A stretch of 10,858 nt of DNA from Zavarzinia sp. (GCA_028694545.1 JAQVKV010000031.1:1-10858), one strand, 5' to 3'; counted from the stretch's first letter, positions 1-7,194 are shown. Notes: generated by a model from the sequence alone, not told the origin. Numbers and translations are program-made.

Positions 1-567
1 CACCACCGAGGTCAGGGTGTAGAGCGGACGGCCATCGGCGCGGATGAGCACGGGATCCGACAGGGAAGCGGTATCGACCACCGTCTCGCCCTTTACCATG
101 TCGTCCCAGGCGACGCGCCGGCCATCAAGGCGGAAGCGCCAGTGCGGCGCGCCGCGCTCCGCGGTCAGGCGTTCTTTCTCAGCCTCGGACAGGCGCAGCG
201 CCGCGCGGTCGTAGACCGGCGGGCGGTGCTGCGCGATCTGCAGCTTGCGCCGGAGTTCGAGTTCCTCCGCCGTCTCCCAGGCGGGATAGAGCCGGCCCGC
301 TTGCCTGAGACGTTCGATCGCGGCGTCATAGCGGGCGAAGCGATCGCTCTCGCGGGCGAATTCGTCCCACGCGAGACCGAGCCAGCGCAGGTCCACCTCG
401 ATCGCCTCGGCGAATTCGGCGGTCGAACGTTCGGTATCCGTATCGTCGAGACGGAAGAGAAAACGGCCGCCGGCCTTCCGGGCGAAGAGCCAGTTGACGA
501 GCGCGATCCGGGCATTGCCGACATGAAGCCGGCCCGTCGGGCTCGGCGCAAAACGAACGAAGGTCAT
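1..567 (-). CDS. gltX: Glutamyl-tRNA synthetase, N-terminal part (cut by window edge)
   Basis: Class I aminoacyl-tRNA synthetase that charges tRNA-Glu with glutamate in the cytoplasm. The frame is open from an ATG at 567 to position 1 (189 codons); the family is about 440-490 residues, so the KMSKS loop and anticodon-binding domain lie outside the window. The class I signature is plain: [14 protein letters not shown] at residues 7-20, with HVGN as the HIGH motif, then [11 protein letters not shown] at 39-49 and [10 protein letters not shown] at 180-189. The segment [10 protein letters not shown] (94-103) has Ala where many bacterial enzymes have a Cys (YxC), so the zinc site of the E. coli enzyme is probably absent, as in other zinc-free GluRS. 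Only a weak GGA precedes the ATG. Alphaproteobacteria often carry two gltX copies, and I cannot say which this is. A tRNA-modifying GluQ-RS paralogue is less likely given the DDTDTERST and [10 protein letters not shown] blocks. Confidence 0.93.
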   Translation of the reverse strand, partial: MTFVRFAPSPTGRLHVGNARIALVNWLFARKAGGRFLFRLDDTDTERSTAEFAEAIEVDLRWLGLAWDEFARESDRFARYDAAIERLRQAGRLYPAWETAEELELRRKLQIAQHRPPVYDRAALRLSEAEKERLTAERGAPHWRFRLDGRRVAWDDMVKGETVVDTASLSDPVLIRADGRPLYTLTSVV

Positions 568-703
568 GTCAGCGCATATTCCGGTGATCGTGGGCGGCAA
601 GGACGCAAGCTTTAGCCGCCATGGCCGCGATCGGCAACGGGCGCATTTCGCCGGCGCGCGGTTCGGTCTATGGTCGGGCCAAAACAGGGAGGGGAGGAAA
701 CCC

Positions 704-1705
704 ATGAATCGTCAGTTCCGCCTGAAGCGCCGTCCCGTCGGCCGTGTCACTCGCGAGGATTTCGACCTGGTCGAGGCCCCGGTGCCCGAACCCGCCGAGG
801 GCCAGGCGGTCATTCGCAATCTCTATCTCTCGCTCGATCCGACCAACCGCATCTGGATGTCGGACCAGCCGCAATACATGCCCCCCGTCGCCATCGGCGA
901 AGTCATGCGCGGCGGTGGCATCGGCCGCGTCGTCGCCTCGCGCAACCCGGCCTACAGGGAGGGTGACCTCGTCAACGGCATCCTCGGCTGGCAGGACTAT
1001 TACGTCGCGGGGGCCCCGGGCGAGATGTTCGCCCCCTCGGTCATTCCGGACGGCCTGCCCATTCCCCTGCCGACCCTGATGGGGGCCTGCGGCATGACCG
1101 GGCTCACCGCCTATTTCGGCCTGACCGAGATCGGCCAGCCGAAGCCGGGCGAGACCGTGGTGGTTTCGGCCGCCGCCGGCGCCGTCGGCTCGGTCGTCGG
1201 GCAGGTGGCGAAGATCCTCGGCGCGCGCGTCGTCGGCATCGCGGGCGGCGCCGCCAAATGTGCTTTCATCACCGGGGAGCTGGGCTTCGATGCCGCCGTC
1301 GACTACAAGGCGCCGGACTGGCGCGAACAGTTGAAGGCCGCGACCCCGAACGGCATCGATGTCAATTTCGAGAATGTCGGCGGCGAGATCATGGAAGCGG
1401 TGGTCGCGCGCATGAACCTCTACAGCCGCATGCCCCTGTGCGGCATGATCTCGACCTACAACGACGCCCAGCGCCCGCGCTACGACCTCTCGCCCTTCCT
1501 GATGAAGCGCATCCGCCTGCAGGGCTTCATCATCCTCGACTTCAAGGACCGTTACATCGAGGGCAGCATGCAGCTCGCCCAATGGCTGATGGAAGGCAAG
1601 CTGAAGGCCCGCGAGACCGTGGTCGAAGGGCTCGACAAGGCACCGGAAGCCCTGAACATGCTGTTCGACGGCTCCAACATCGGCAAGCTGATCGTGAAGA
1701 TCTGA
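704..1705 (+). CDS. NADP-dependent oxidoreductase, MDR superfamily (CurA/leukotriene B4 dehydrogenase-like)
   Basis: Cytoplasmic medium-chain dehydrogenase/reductase of 333 residues, the usual family length. Members reduce activated C=C bonds of enones and related compounds with NADPH and do not use zinc. Visible features: an N-terminal GroES-like domain with [12 protein letters not shown] (41-52), the [10 protein letters not shown] segment (131-140), and a Rossmann nucleotide-binding motif AAAGAVGS (156-163) followed by GGAAKCAF (181-188), whose Lys is at the position that favours NADPH in this family. No zinc-ligand Cys/His pattern is seen. The ATG at 704 is chosen because GGGAGG lies 6 nt upstream and the protein then aligns with family N-termini; the frame stays open to 566, but that extension reads as non-coding. 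The gene is divergent from gltX and its stop is 4 nt from the stop of the exporter gene, so there is no room for a separate terminator. Substrate unknown. Confidence 0.92.
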   Translation: MNRQFRLKRRPVGRVTREDFDLVEAPVPEPAEGQAVIRNLYLSLDPTNRIWMSDQPQYMPPVAIGEVMRGGGIGRVVASRNPAYREGDLVNGILGWQDYYVAGAPGEMFAPSVIPDGLPIPLPTLMGACGMTGLTAYFGLTEIGQPKPGETVVVSAAAGAVGSVVGQVAKILGARVVGIAGGAAKCAFITGELGFDAAVDYKAPDWREQLKAATPNGIDVNFENVGGEIMEAVVARMNLYSRMPLCGMISTYNDAQRPRYDLSPFLMKRIRLQGFIILDFKDRYIEGSMQLAQWLMEGKLKARETVVEGLDKAPEALNMLFDGSNIGKLIVKI

Positions 1706-1709
1706 CCGC

Positions 1710-3215
1710 CTATTCCGTCATCTCCGGCGTGACTGTCGTCCGCAGGGGCACGGTGCGCATGGCGGCGATGGCGGCGAGCGACAGCGCCAGCAGGCCGGCC
1801 GCGACATAGAACACCGGGGCGAAAGCCCCGGCGAGGTCGTCACCCCGGGCAATCGCCCGCGCCGCCATCTGTTCGAGCGAGCCGTCCCCCGTGCCCCCCA
1901 GCTTCATGAAGAAGACGGCACTGAGCACGGCGACGATAAGGGCGCTGCCGAGCGCGCGAAAGAAGTTCATCGCGCCGGTGGCGATACCCATCTGGGCGAT
2001 CGGCACCGCGTTCTGCAGGGAGACGGTCGAAAGCGGCAGGACGCAGCCGATCCCCGCGCCGATCAGAACCATGAACCCGAGCAGCACCCCGCCGGGCAGG
2101 GCAAGCGGGAACAGCCCGAGCAGGAAGATCAGGAGGCTCGACAGCGTGAGCCCGATCAGCGCCGGCACCTTGTAGCGGGACCAGCGCGCCATGGCCCGGC
2201 CCGCCATCATGGCGCCAAACGGCGTTCCCCCCATGAGCGCGATGAGCATGAGCCCTGAGGTGGAGGCGTCATGTCCACGCAGGGTCTCGAGATAGATCGG
2301 GATCACCATGCACAGGCCGATCAGGGTACCCATGCCGAAGAAGGCGGCCATGATCGCGTTCCGCACCACCGCGTTGAACAGGATCGAGAGTGGCAGGAAC
2401 GGCTCGGCCGCCGTCGCGATCCGCAAGGCGAAACAGCCCCACAGCACGACCGACGCGGCGATGAGCCCGAGGATCCGACCGGACCCCCAGGGATAGGCAA
2501 CGCCGCCCCAGGTGATCGCCAGCAGCAACGTCGATGCCGCCGCCATCATGAGGAAGGCGCCGAGCACATCGATCCGGTGGCGTCGGTCGTGGCGTGGCAG
2601 TTGCCGCAGGCTGCGGTCCGTCATCACGTAAGCCGCGATGCCGAGCGGCAGGTTGACCCAGAAGATCAGCGACCAGTGCATGTGCTGCGCCATCAACCCG
2701 CCCAGCACGGGCCCACCCACGCTCGCCATCACGAACATGGAAGCGATATAGGTCTGATAGCGCGCCCGCTCGCGCGGGGAAATGATGTCCGCCAGGATGG
2801 TCTGCGCCAGCGAGATCAGCCCCCCGCCGCCCAGCCCCTGCACCCCGCGCATGAGGATGAGGGTCAGCATGTCGGGCGACAACGCGCAGGCGACGGAACC
2901 GACGACGAAGACGCAGATCGCCAGCAGCAGCATGACCCGCCGGCCATAGACGTCGGACAGTTTGCCATAGAGCGGCGTCACCGCCGTCGAACTGAGCAGA
3001 TAGGCCGTGATGATCCACGACAGATCCGCCGCGTCCCCCAGCTCCCGGCCGATGGTCGGCAGGGCGGTGGCGACGATGGTCTGGTCCAACGCGCCAAGGA
3101 ACATCGCCAGCATGATGCCGAAGATGATCCGCAGAACGGCGGCATGGTCGAGAGGAGCGGTATCTGGCGGGATTCGGCGGGCGGGAGCGTCCATGACCGC
3201 AGGATCGGACGCCAT
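1710..3215 (-). CDS. MFS multidrug exporter, DHA2 (EmrB/QacA) family
   Basis: Inner-membrane proton-coupled drug exporter, 501 residues from the chosen ATG, with hydrophobic segments consistent with the 14 helices of the DHA2 family. Visible motifs: LDQTIVATALPTI (43-55), the helix-1 signature of DHA2; GKLSDVYGRR (84-93), motif A in the helix 2-3 loop; LMRGVQGLGGGG (121-132); and GPVLGG (168-173), the antiporter motif C. The frame stays open to 3428, but those extra 71 residues are Cys/Arg-rich, are unlike MFS N-termini, and would run into the patatin gene start, so I reject them. No good Shine-Dalgarno precedes either the ATG at 3215 or the one at 3194, so the exact start is uncertain by 7 residues. 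It is divergent from the patatin gene and convergent with the reductase. No TetR or MarR regulator gene adjoins it, and no membrane-fusion partner (EmrA) is seen. Substrate unknown. Confidence 0.92.
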   Translation of the reverse strand: MASDPAVMDAPARRIPPDTAPLDHAAVLRIIFGIMLAMFLGALDQTIVATALPTIGRELGDAADLSWIITAYLLSSTAVTPLYGKLSDVYGRRVMLLLAICVFVVGSVACALSPDMLTLILMRGVQGLGGGGLISLAQTILADIISPRERARYQTYIASMFVMASVGGPVLGGLMAQHMHWSLIFWVNLPLGIAAYVMTDRSLRQLPRHDRRHRIDVLGAFLMMAAASTLLLAITWGGVAYPWGSGRILGLIAASVVLWGCFALRIATAAEPFLPLSILFNAVVRNAIMAAFFGMGTLIGLCMVIPIYLETLRGHDASTSGLMLIALMGGTPFGAMMAGRAMARWSRYKVPALIGLTLSSLLIFLLGLFPLALPGGVLLGFMVLIGAGIGCVLPLSTVSLQNAVPIAQMGIATGAMNFFRALGSALIVAVLSAVFFMKLGGTGDGSLEQMAARAIARGDDLAGAFAPVFYVAAGLLALSLAAIAAMRTVPLRTTVTPEMTE

Positions 3216-3270
3216 ACGCCGAACACAATGGGCGTTATGGAATGGCTGCCCTGCCCGGGCATTTCCCCTA

Positions 3271-3281
3271 TTGCAATGCAA
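3271..3281. promoter_or_regulatory. Operator-like dyad TTGCA-A-TGCAA
   Basis: A perfect 5-bp inverted repeat around one base (TTGCAATGCAA), followed by an A-tract on the plus strand. It lies in the divergent region 56 bp upstream of the exporter start. A further TTGCA half site occurs at 3307-3311. The position suits a repressor site for the exporter, but no regulator gene is in view. This is inference from symmetry and position only. Confidence 0.3.
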
Positions 3282-3337
3282 CAAAAAAAGCTCATCCTCT
3301 GCCGCGTTGCAGCATATCGACAACTGCCGCATTTCAC

Positions 3338-3363
3338 CGCCGGCCCCGTGGCATCGGCCGGCG
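3338..3363. promoter_or_regulatory. 8-bp inverted repeat flanking the candidate patatin -35 box
   Basis: CGCCGGCC (3338-3345) and its exact complement GGCCGGCG (3356-3363) are separated by 10 nt. The spacer contains the candidate -35 hexamer of the patatin gene, so the dyad could be an operator. In such GC-rich DNA, dyads of this kind also arise by chance, so confidence is low. Confidence 0.3.
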
Positions 3364-3376
3364 CGGCGGTTATGAT
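3348..3376 (+). promoter_or_regulatory. Candidate sigma-70 promoter of the patatin gene
   Basis: A -10-like TATGAT (3371-3376, 5 of 6 to consensus) lies 17 nt after GTGGCA (3348-3353, 4 of 6 to TTGACA). Transcription would start near 3383, giving a leader of about 29 nt with GGAG at 3400-3403. The -10 match stands out from the surrounding GC-rich sequence; the -35 is weak. Confidence 0.38.
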
Positions 3377-3411
3377 CCCGTCCCCAGGCGGCCCCGGCCG
3401 GAGAACGACTC

Positions 3412-4575
3412 ATGCTTGACCAGAACAAGCAAACCGATCACCTGACCGACATCGAGCAGATCGTCGGCGCCTATGACCGCGTGGCCCTGGTCTTCCAGGG
3501 CGGCGGCGCGCTCGGCGCCTATCAGGCCGGCGTCTATGAGGCGCTGGACGAGCGCGGCGTGCGGCCCAACTGGCTGTCAGGGGTTTCGATCGGCGCCGTC
3601 AATTCCGCGATCATCGCCGGCAATCCGCCGGAGCGCCGGGTGGAACGCCTGCGCGAATTCTGGGAATTGGTCTCGGACCGCAAAATCTGGCTCTACACCC
3701 CGGACGGCGACATTTTCCGGGTCTGGCGCAATCAGTGGAGCTCGTATATCACGACGCTGCAGGGCCAGCCCGGCTTCTTCACGCCGCGTACCGTCAACCC
3801 GTGGTTCACGCCGCGCGGCGCCGAAGGGGCCACCAGCTTCTACGACACCAGCCCCCTGCGCGAGACCCTGCTGCGCCTCGTCGACTTCGAGATGCTGAAC
3901 AACGACGGGGCCTTCATGTCGGTCGGCGCGGTCAATGTGCGCAGCGGCAATTTCCTCTATTTCGACAATTTCCGCGAAACGATCCTGCCGGAGCACATCA
4001 TGGCCTCCGGCGCCCTGCCTCCGGCCTTTCCGCCGATCAAGATCGACGGCGAATATTACTGGGACGGCGGCATCGTCTCGAACACGCCGCTGCTCTATCT
4101 GCTCGGCCAGCGCGAGAAACTTTCCACCCTTGCCTTCCAGGTTGATCTGTTCAGCGCGAACGGCGCCCTGCCCCGCGACATGCGCGACGTGATGGCCCGC
4201 CAGAAGGACATCACCTATTCAAGCCGTACCCGCTTCACCACCGACACCTATCGCCGCGACCACGACTTCCGCCTGCGCGTGGCGAAATCCCTGTCCAAGG
4301 TGCCCGCCCATCTCCTCGACGCCGAAGACAAGGCCCTGCTCGACGAAGTCTCGCAGATCCCGCCGGTGAACATCGCCCATCTGATCTACCAGCAGATGGC
4401 CTATGAGGGCGAAGCGAAGGATTTCGAATTCTCGCGCACCTCGATGCTCGAGCATTGGCGCGCCGGCTACGAGGACACGAAACGCACCCTCTCGCGCCCC
4501 GACTGGCTGCGCAAGCCACCGCCGGGCGGCGGCGTCGTGGTCCACGACCTGCACCACGACTACGACCGGCGGTAA
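3412..4575 (+). CDS. Patatin-like phospholipase with DUF3734 domain
   Basis: Serine lipid acyl hydrolase of 387 residues with a Ser-Asp dyad. The patatin core is complete: oxyanion-hole glycines GGGALG (30-35), nucleophile elbow GVSIG (57-61) with Ser59, and catalytic Asp218 in WDGG (217-220). The part after about residue 220, with the YSSRTRFTTDTY and IAHLIYQQM blocks, matches the DUF3734 type of C-terminal region. No signal peptide or membrane segment is evident, so it is probably cytosolic or membrane-associated. The ATG at 3412 has GGAG 8 nt upstream. In many Alpha- and Betaproteobacteria this subfamily sits beside 3-hydroxybutyrate dehydrogenase and is linked to polyhydroxybutyrate or lipid turnover; that gene is not next to it here. 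It is divergent from the exporter and convergent with the acyl-CoA dehydrogenases. Phospholipase activity is a family inference; the substrate is unknown. Confidence 0.93.
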   Translation: MLDQNKQTDHLTDIEQIVGAYDRVALVFQGGGALGAYQAGVYEALDERGVRPNWLSGVSIGAVNSAIIAGNPPERRVERLREFWELVSDRKIWLYTPDGDIFRVWRNQWSSYITTLQGQPGFFTPRTVNPWFTPRGAEGATSFYDTSPLRETLLRLVDFEMLNNDGAFMSVGAVNVRSGNFLYFDNFRETILPEHIMASGALPPAFPPIKIDGEYYWDGGIVSNTPLLYLLGQREKLSTLAFQVDLFSANGALPRDMRDVMARQKDITYSSRTRFTTDTYRRDHDFRLRVAKSLSKVPAHLLDAEDKALLDEVSQIPPVNIAHLIYQQMAYEGEAKDFEFSRTSMLEHWRAGYEDTKRTLSRPDWLRKPPPGGGVVVHDLHHDYDRR

Positions 4576-4591
4576 CCACCCCTTCTCCCGT

Positions 4592-4671
4592 CGTCATCCC
4601 GGCGAAAGCCGGGATCTCCATCCGGAAAGAGCCCTTCCCGTCACGAGGTCCCGGCTTTCGCCGGGACGACG
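4592..4671. repeat. Paired hairpin repeat (REP/BIME-like), probable bidirectional terminator
   Basis: Two 24-nt arms, 4592-4615 and 4648-4671, are inverted copies matching at 22 of 24 positions and separated by 32 nt. Each arm is itself a hairpin: the core CCCGGCGAAAGCCGGG in the first arm forms a 6-bp GC stem closing a GAAA (GNRA) tetraloop, and the second arm carries its complement. The element fills the gap between two convergent genes, starting 16 nt after the patatin stop and lying 15 nt beyond the stop of the acyl-CoA dehydrogenase. Read through in frame, the first arm gives the VIPAKAGIS / HPGESRDL peptides often mis-annotated as small ORFs in Proteobacteria. A role in ending or protecting both transcripts is inferred; there is no U-tract. 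Confidence 0.85.
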
Positions 4672-4686
4672 CGCTTCTGCGTGACC

Positions 4687-5811
4687 TCAGGCGGCGTAAC
4701 GCTTGAGGTGGAAGTCGGTGTTGCCGAACAGGGTTTCGATCATGGTCAGGCGCTTGAAGTAGTGGCCGACGTTCAGCTCGTCGGTCATGCCCATGCCGCC
4801 GTGGAGCTGCACCGCCTGCTGGCCGACGAAGCGGCCCGACTTGCCGATCTGGACCTTGGCGGCGGAAACCGCGCGGCGGCGTTCCGCCGGGTCGGCGTCC
4901 AGCTTCAGGTTAGCCATGATCGCCATGGACTTCGCCTGCTCGTAAGCCATGTACATGTCGACCAGACGGTGCTGGATGACCTGGAAGCGGCCGATGGGCT
5001 GGCCAAACTGCACGCGGGTGCGGGCATATTCGATCGTCGTCTTGTAGAGCACTTCCATGGCGCCCACGGCTTCGGCGCAGACCGCCGCGATCGCCTCGTC
5101 CACCACCTTCTCGAGCAGGGAGAGGCCACCGCCGACCGTGCCGACCACATCCCCCGCCGAAACAGAGACGCCATCCAGCGTGACTTCGGAAGCGCGCAGG
5201 CCGTCGACCGTCGGATAATCCTGGCGCGAGACGCCCGGCGCCTTGGCATCGATCAGGAACAGGGTGATCCCGTCGGCGTCACGCCGGCCGCCCGAGGTGC
5301 GGGCCGAAACGATCAGCTTGTCGGCCATGGGGCCGTGCAGGACGACCGACTTGTGACCCTTGAGGGTATAGCCGTCGCCCGACGCGGTCGCCGTGGTCGA
5401 GACATCCGCCAGATTGAAGCGCGACGTCGGTTCGGCATAGCCGACCGCGGCGATCATGGTGCCGGCCATCAGTTCCGGCAGCACCGCTTCCTTCTGCGCC
5501 GCGGTGCCGCCCGCCTTCAACAGGCCGCCGGCCATGACCACGGTCGAGAGATAGGGCTCGACCACCAGGCCCTTGCCGAAGGCTTCCATGATGATCATGG
5601 TCTCGACCGACGTGCCGCCCAGGCCGCCGTCTTCTTCCGCGAAGGGCACGGCCAGCCAGCCGAGGTCGCCGAACTGCTGCCAGAGGTCGCGGCGGAAGCC
5701 TTCCTCCGACTTCAGGATGGCGCGGCGGGTGTCGAAATCGTAGTCGTCCTGGATGAAACGCTCGACGCTGTCGATGAGGAGCTTCTGCTCGTCGCTGTAA
5801 TTGAAGTCCAT
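4687..5811 (-). CDS. Acyl-CoA dehydrogenase, small subunit (PimD-like)
   Basis: Flavoprotein-family subunit of 374 residues, second gene of a two-gene operon. Acyl-CoA dehydrogenases insert an alpha-beta double bond into an acyl-CoA and pass electrons to electron-transfer flavoprotein. Retained family motifs are RVQFGQPIGRFQVIQH (266-281) and QLHGGMGMTDELNVGHYFKRL (335-355), which contact FAD across the subunit interface. The substrate/flavin motif seen as EPGSGSD in its partner is degenerate here (AEPTSRFNLADV, 126-137), and the C-terminal catalytic-Glu block is FGNTDFHLKR (362-371). This pattern, and the N-terminus MDFNYSDEQKLL, resemble the small subunit of pimeloyl-CoA dehydrogenase and related two-subunit enzymes. 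The start is the ATG at 5811, 15 nt after the stop of the upstream subunit, with a GGGCGGGA stretch in the gap. The substrate (dicarboxylyl-, long-chain or aromatic-derived acyl-CoA) cannot be told. Confidence 0.9.
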   Translation of the reverse strand: MDFNYSDEQKLLIDSVERFIQDDYDFDTRRAILKSEEGFRRDLWQQFGDLGWLAVPFAEEDGGLGGTSVETMIIMEAFGKGLVVEPYLSTVVMAGGLLKAGGTAAQKEAVLPELMAGTMIAAVGYAEPTSRFNLADVSTTATASGDGYTLKGHKSVVLHGPMADKLIVSARTSGGRRDADGITLFLIDAKAPGVSRQDYPTVDGLRASEVTLDGVSVSAGDVVGTVGGGLSLLEKVVDEAIAAVCAEAVGAMEVLYKTTIEYARTRVQFGQPIGRFQVIQHRLVDMYMAYEQAKSMAIMANLKLDADPAERRRAVSAAKVQIGKSGRFVGQQAVQLHGGMGMTDELNVGHYFKRLTMIETLFGNTDFHLKRYAA

Positions 5812-5826
5812 GATCGTTCCCGCCCC

Positions 5827-7020
5827 TTAGAGACCCAGCACCATCTTGGCGATGATGTTCTTCTGAATTTCGTTCGACCCGCCGTAGATGGAGGTCTTGC
5901 GCATGTTGAAATAGCTCGGCGCCGCGAAGGCCGTGGCCGCCGGCCCGACGATCGGATCGTTCGAACCGTTCATGGCGCGATGATTGAAGGCCATGGCGTA
6001 GTAACCCGCCGCTTCCACCGCGAGTTCGGTGATCGCCTGCTGGATCTCGGTGCCCTTGATCTTGAGGATCGAGGATTCGGGGCCCGGGCCCTTGCCCTGG
6101 CTCTCCCGCGCCAGCGTGCGCAGCTCGGTATATTCGAGGGCGGTCAGGTCGATCTCGAGTTCCGCGAGCTTGCGGCGGAAGGCCGGATCCTCGATCAGCG
6201 GCGCGCCGTCCGCCTGTTCCTCGTTGGCGATCTTCTTCAGCTTGGCGATGCCGCGCTTCGAGCGCGCGACGGCGGCGATGCCCGAACGCTCGTGGCCCAG
6301 CAGGAACTTGGCGTAGGTCCAGCCCATGCCTTCCTCGCCGATCAGGTTCTCGGCCGGGACCTCGACATTGTCGAAGAAGCATTCGTTCACTTCATGGCCG
6401 CCCTCGATCGTGATGATCGGGCGGACGGTGACGCCGGGCGACTTCATGTCGAACAGCAGGAACGAGATGCCTTCCTGCTGCTTCACCGAACTGTCGGTGC
6501 GCACCAGGCAGAAGATCCAGTCCGCCCATTGCGCCATGGTGGTCCAGGTCTTGGAACCATTGACGATATATTTGTCGCCCTGGCGCACGGCCTTGGTCTT
6601 CAGCGAGGCGAGGTCGGAGCCCGAGCCCGGCTCGGAATAGCCCTGGCACCACCAGACGTCGGACGACAGGATGCCCGGCAGGAAGCGCTTCTTCTGTTCC
6701 TCGGAACCGAAGGTGTAGATGACCGGCGCCACCATGTTCAGGCCGAAGGGAATGATGCCCGGCGTGTTCGCGGCACCCAGCTCTTCCTGGAAGATGTATT
6801 TCTGGGTCGCGGTCCAGCCGGTGCCGCCATACTGCTTGGGCCAGCCCGGCGCCACCCAGCCCTTCTCGAACAGGATCTTCTGCCAGCGGACGAAATCCTC
6901 CTTGCGGGGTTCGAGGCCGGCGTCGAAGCGCGCCTTGATGTCCGCCGGATAATTCCCGGCGATGAAGTCGCGGACCTCGCGCTGGAACGCAAGGTCTTCC
7001 GCGCTGAACGAAAGATCCAT
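5827..7020 (-). CDS. Acyl-CoA dehydrogenase, large subunit (PimC-like)
   Basis: First gene of the dehydrogenase operon, 397 residues, the usual length. It keeps the family signature QGYSEPGSGSDLASLKTKA (126-144), with the YIVNGSKTWTT block after it (151-161), and ends with YGGSNEIQKNIIAK (379-392). The Glu of the MCAD-type YEGT motif is Gly here, so the catalytic base may instead be Glu244 in GHERSG (242-247), the position used by isovaleryl-CoA dehydrogenase-like members; this alignment is by eye. The RxQFGxPI motif of homotetrameric family members is missing and replaced by GAPLIEDPAF (272-281). The partner subunit has that motif, which supports a mixed complex. The ATG at 7020 has GAGGAG (7029-7034) 8 nt upstream. 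A promoter candidate lies about 70 nt further up. PimC/PimD-type enzymes act in dicarboxylate or cyclohexanecarboxylate/benzoate-related degradation in Rhodopseudomonas; assignment here is by resemblance only. Confidence 0.9.
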   Translation of the reverse strand: MDLSFSAEDLAFQREVRDFIAGNYPADIKARFDAGLEPRKEDFVRWQKILFEKGWVAPGWPKQYGGTGWTATQKYIFQEELGAANTPGIIPFGLNMVAPVIYTFGSEEQKKRFLPGILSSDVWWCQGYSEPGSGSDLASLKTKAVRQGDKYIVNGSKTWTTMAQWADWIFCLVRTDSSVKQQEGISFLLFDMKSPGVTVRPIITIEGGHEVNECFFDNVEVPAENLIGEEGMGWTYAKFLLGHERSGIAAVARSKRGIAKLKKIANEEQADGAPLIEDPAFRRKLAELEIDLTALEYTELRTLARESQGKGPGPESSILKIKGTEIQQAITELAVEAAGYYAMAFNHRAMNGSNDPIVGPAATAFAAPSYFNMRKTSIYGGSNEIQKNIIAKMVLGL

Positions 7021-7090
7021 GTCAAGCTCTCCTCACCTTGGGCCGTCTCGCCGCTTATGCTTCATTGTCCGGCCGGCGTTGTGGGCTGCG

Positions 7091-7118
7091 ATGATAACGG
7101 CGGAAACCACCCGATCAA
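7091..7118 (-). promoter_or_regulatory. Candidate sigma-70 promoter of the acyl-CoA dehydrogenase operon
   Basis: On the minus strand, TTGATC (7118-7113) and TATCAT (7096-7091) are separated by 16 nt. TATCAT matches the -10 consensus at 5 of 6 positions, and the -35 begins with TTGA. Transcription would start near 7085, giving a leader of about 65 nt with GAGGAG close to the ATG. The -35 box overlaps a perfect 7-bp dyad, listed separately. Confidence 0.45.
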
Positions 7119-7133
7119 GCGGCCTTCGCTTGA
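7115..7133. promoter_or_regulatory. Operator-like dyad TCAAGCG-N5-CGCTTGA
   Basis: A perfect 7-bp inverted repeat with a GCCTT spacer, total 19 bp. It overlaps the -35 box of the candidate dehydrogenase promoter by 4 bp, a classic repressor position. It could equally form a small hairpin in a plus-strand transcript. A regulator of the TetR or GntR type would fit acyl-CoA genes, but none is encoded in the window. Confidence 0.42.
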
Positions 7134-7153
7134 CGTAGGGTCACCTTGCGGCC

Positions 7154-7194
7154 TTGCGATTCCGATCGCGCGATCGGCGCTTCGGAATCGGCAA
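7154..7194. promoter_or_regulatory. Long imperfect hairpin with embedded 16-bp perfect palindrome
   Basis: TTGC (7154-7157) and GATTCCGA (7158-7165) pair with TCGGAATC (7182-7189) and GCAA (7191-7194), leaving one bulged G at 7190. Inside, GCGC (7168-7171) can pair with GCGC (7177-7180). An alternative fold uses the perfect palindrome CCGATCGCGCGATCGG (7162-7177), which excludes the outer stem. The structure ends 31 nt before the ATG of the DUF1289 gene and has no U-tract, so it is more like a leader element or protein-binding site than a terminator. A tandem CCTTGCG repeat (7144-7150 and 7152-7158) abuts it. Confidence 0.45.

Noticed and set aside
566..703. N-terminal extension of the oxidoreductase to an upstream start at 566
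   Set aside because: The extension has no family similarity, overlaps the gltX start codon, and lacks the strong GGGAGG site present in front of the ATG at 704.
568..703. Regulatory element between gltX and the oxidoreductase (GGCGGC and GCCGCC arms near 591-632)
   Set aside because: The 6-bp arms are separated by a long loop and are expected by chance in such GC-rich DNA; no convincing -35/-10 pair is seen.
2271..3419. A 382-codon open frame on the plus strand
   Set aside because: Antisense to the MFS exporter; rich in Gln, His, Arg and Asp, as expected from reversed hydrophobic codons. No domain.
3216..3428. N-terminal extension of the MFS exporter to 3428
   Set aside because: The added residues are Cys/Arg-rich and unlike MFS N-termini, and the extension would cover the divergent promoter region and the patatin start.
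4403..4706. Small plus-strand frames containing VIPAKAGIS and HPGESRDL peptides
   Set aside because: These peptides come from translating the hairpin repeat at 4592-4671, and the rest of the frames overlaps the patatin gene out of frame.
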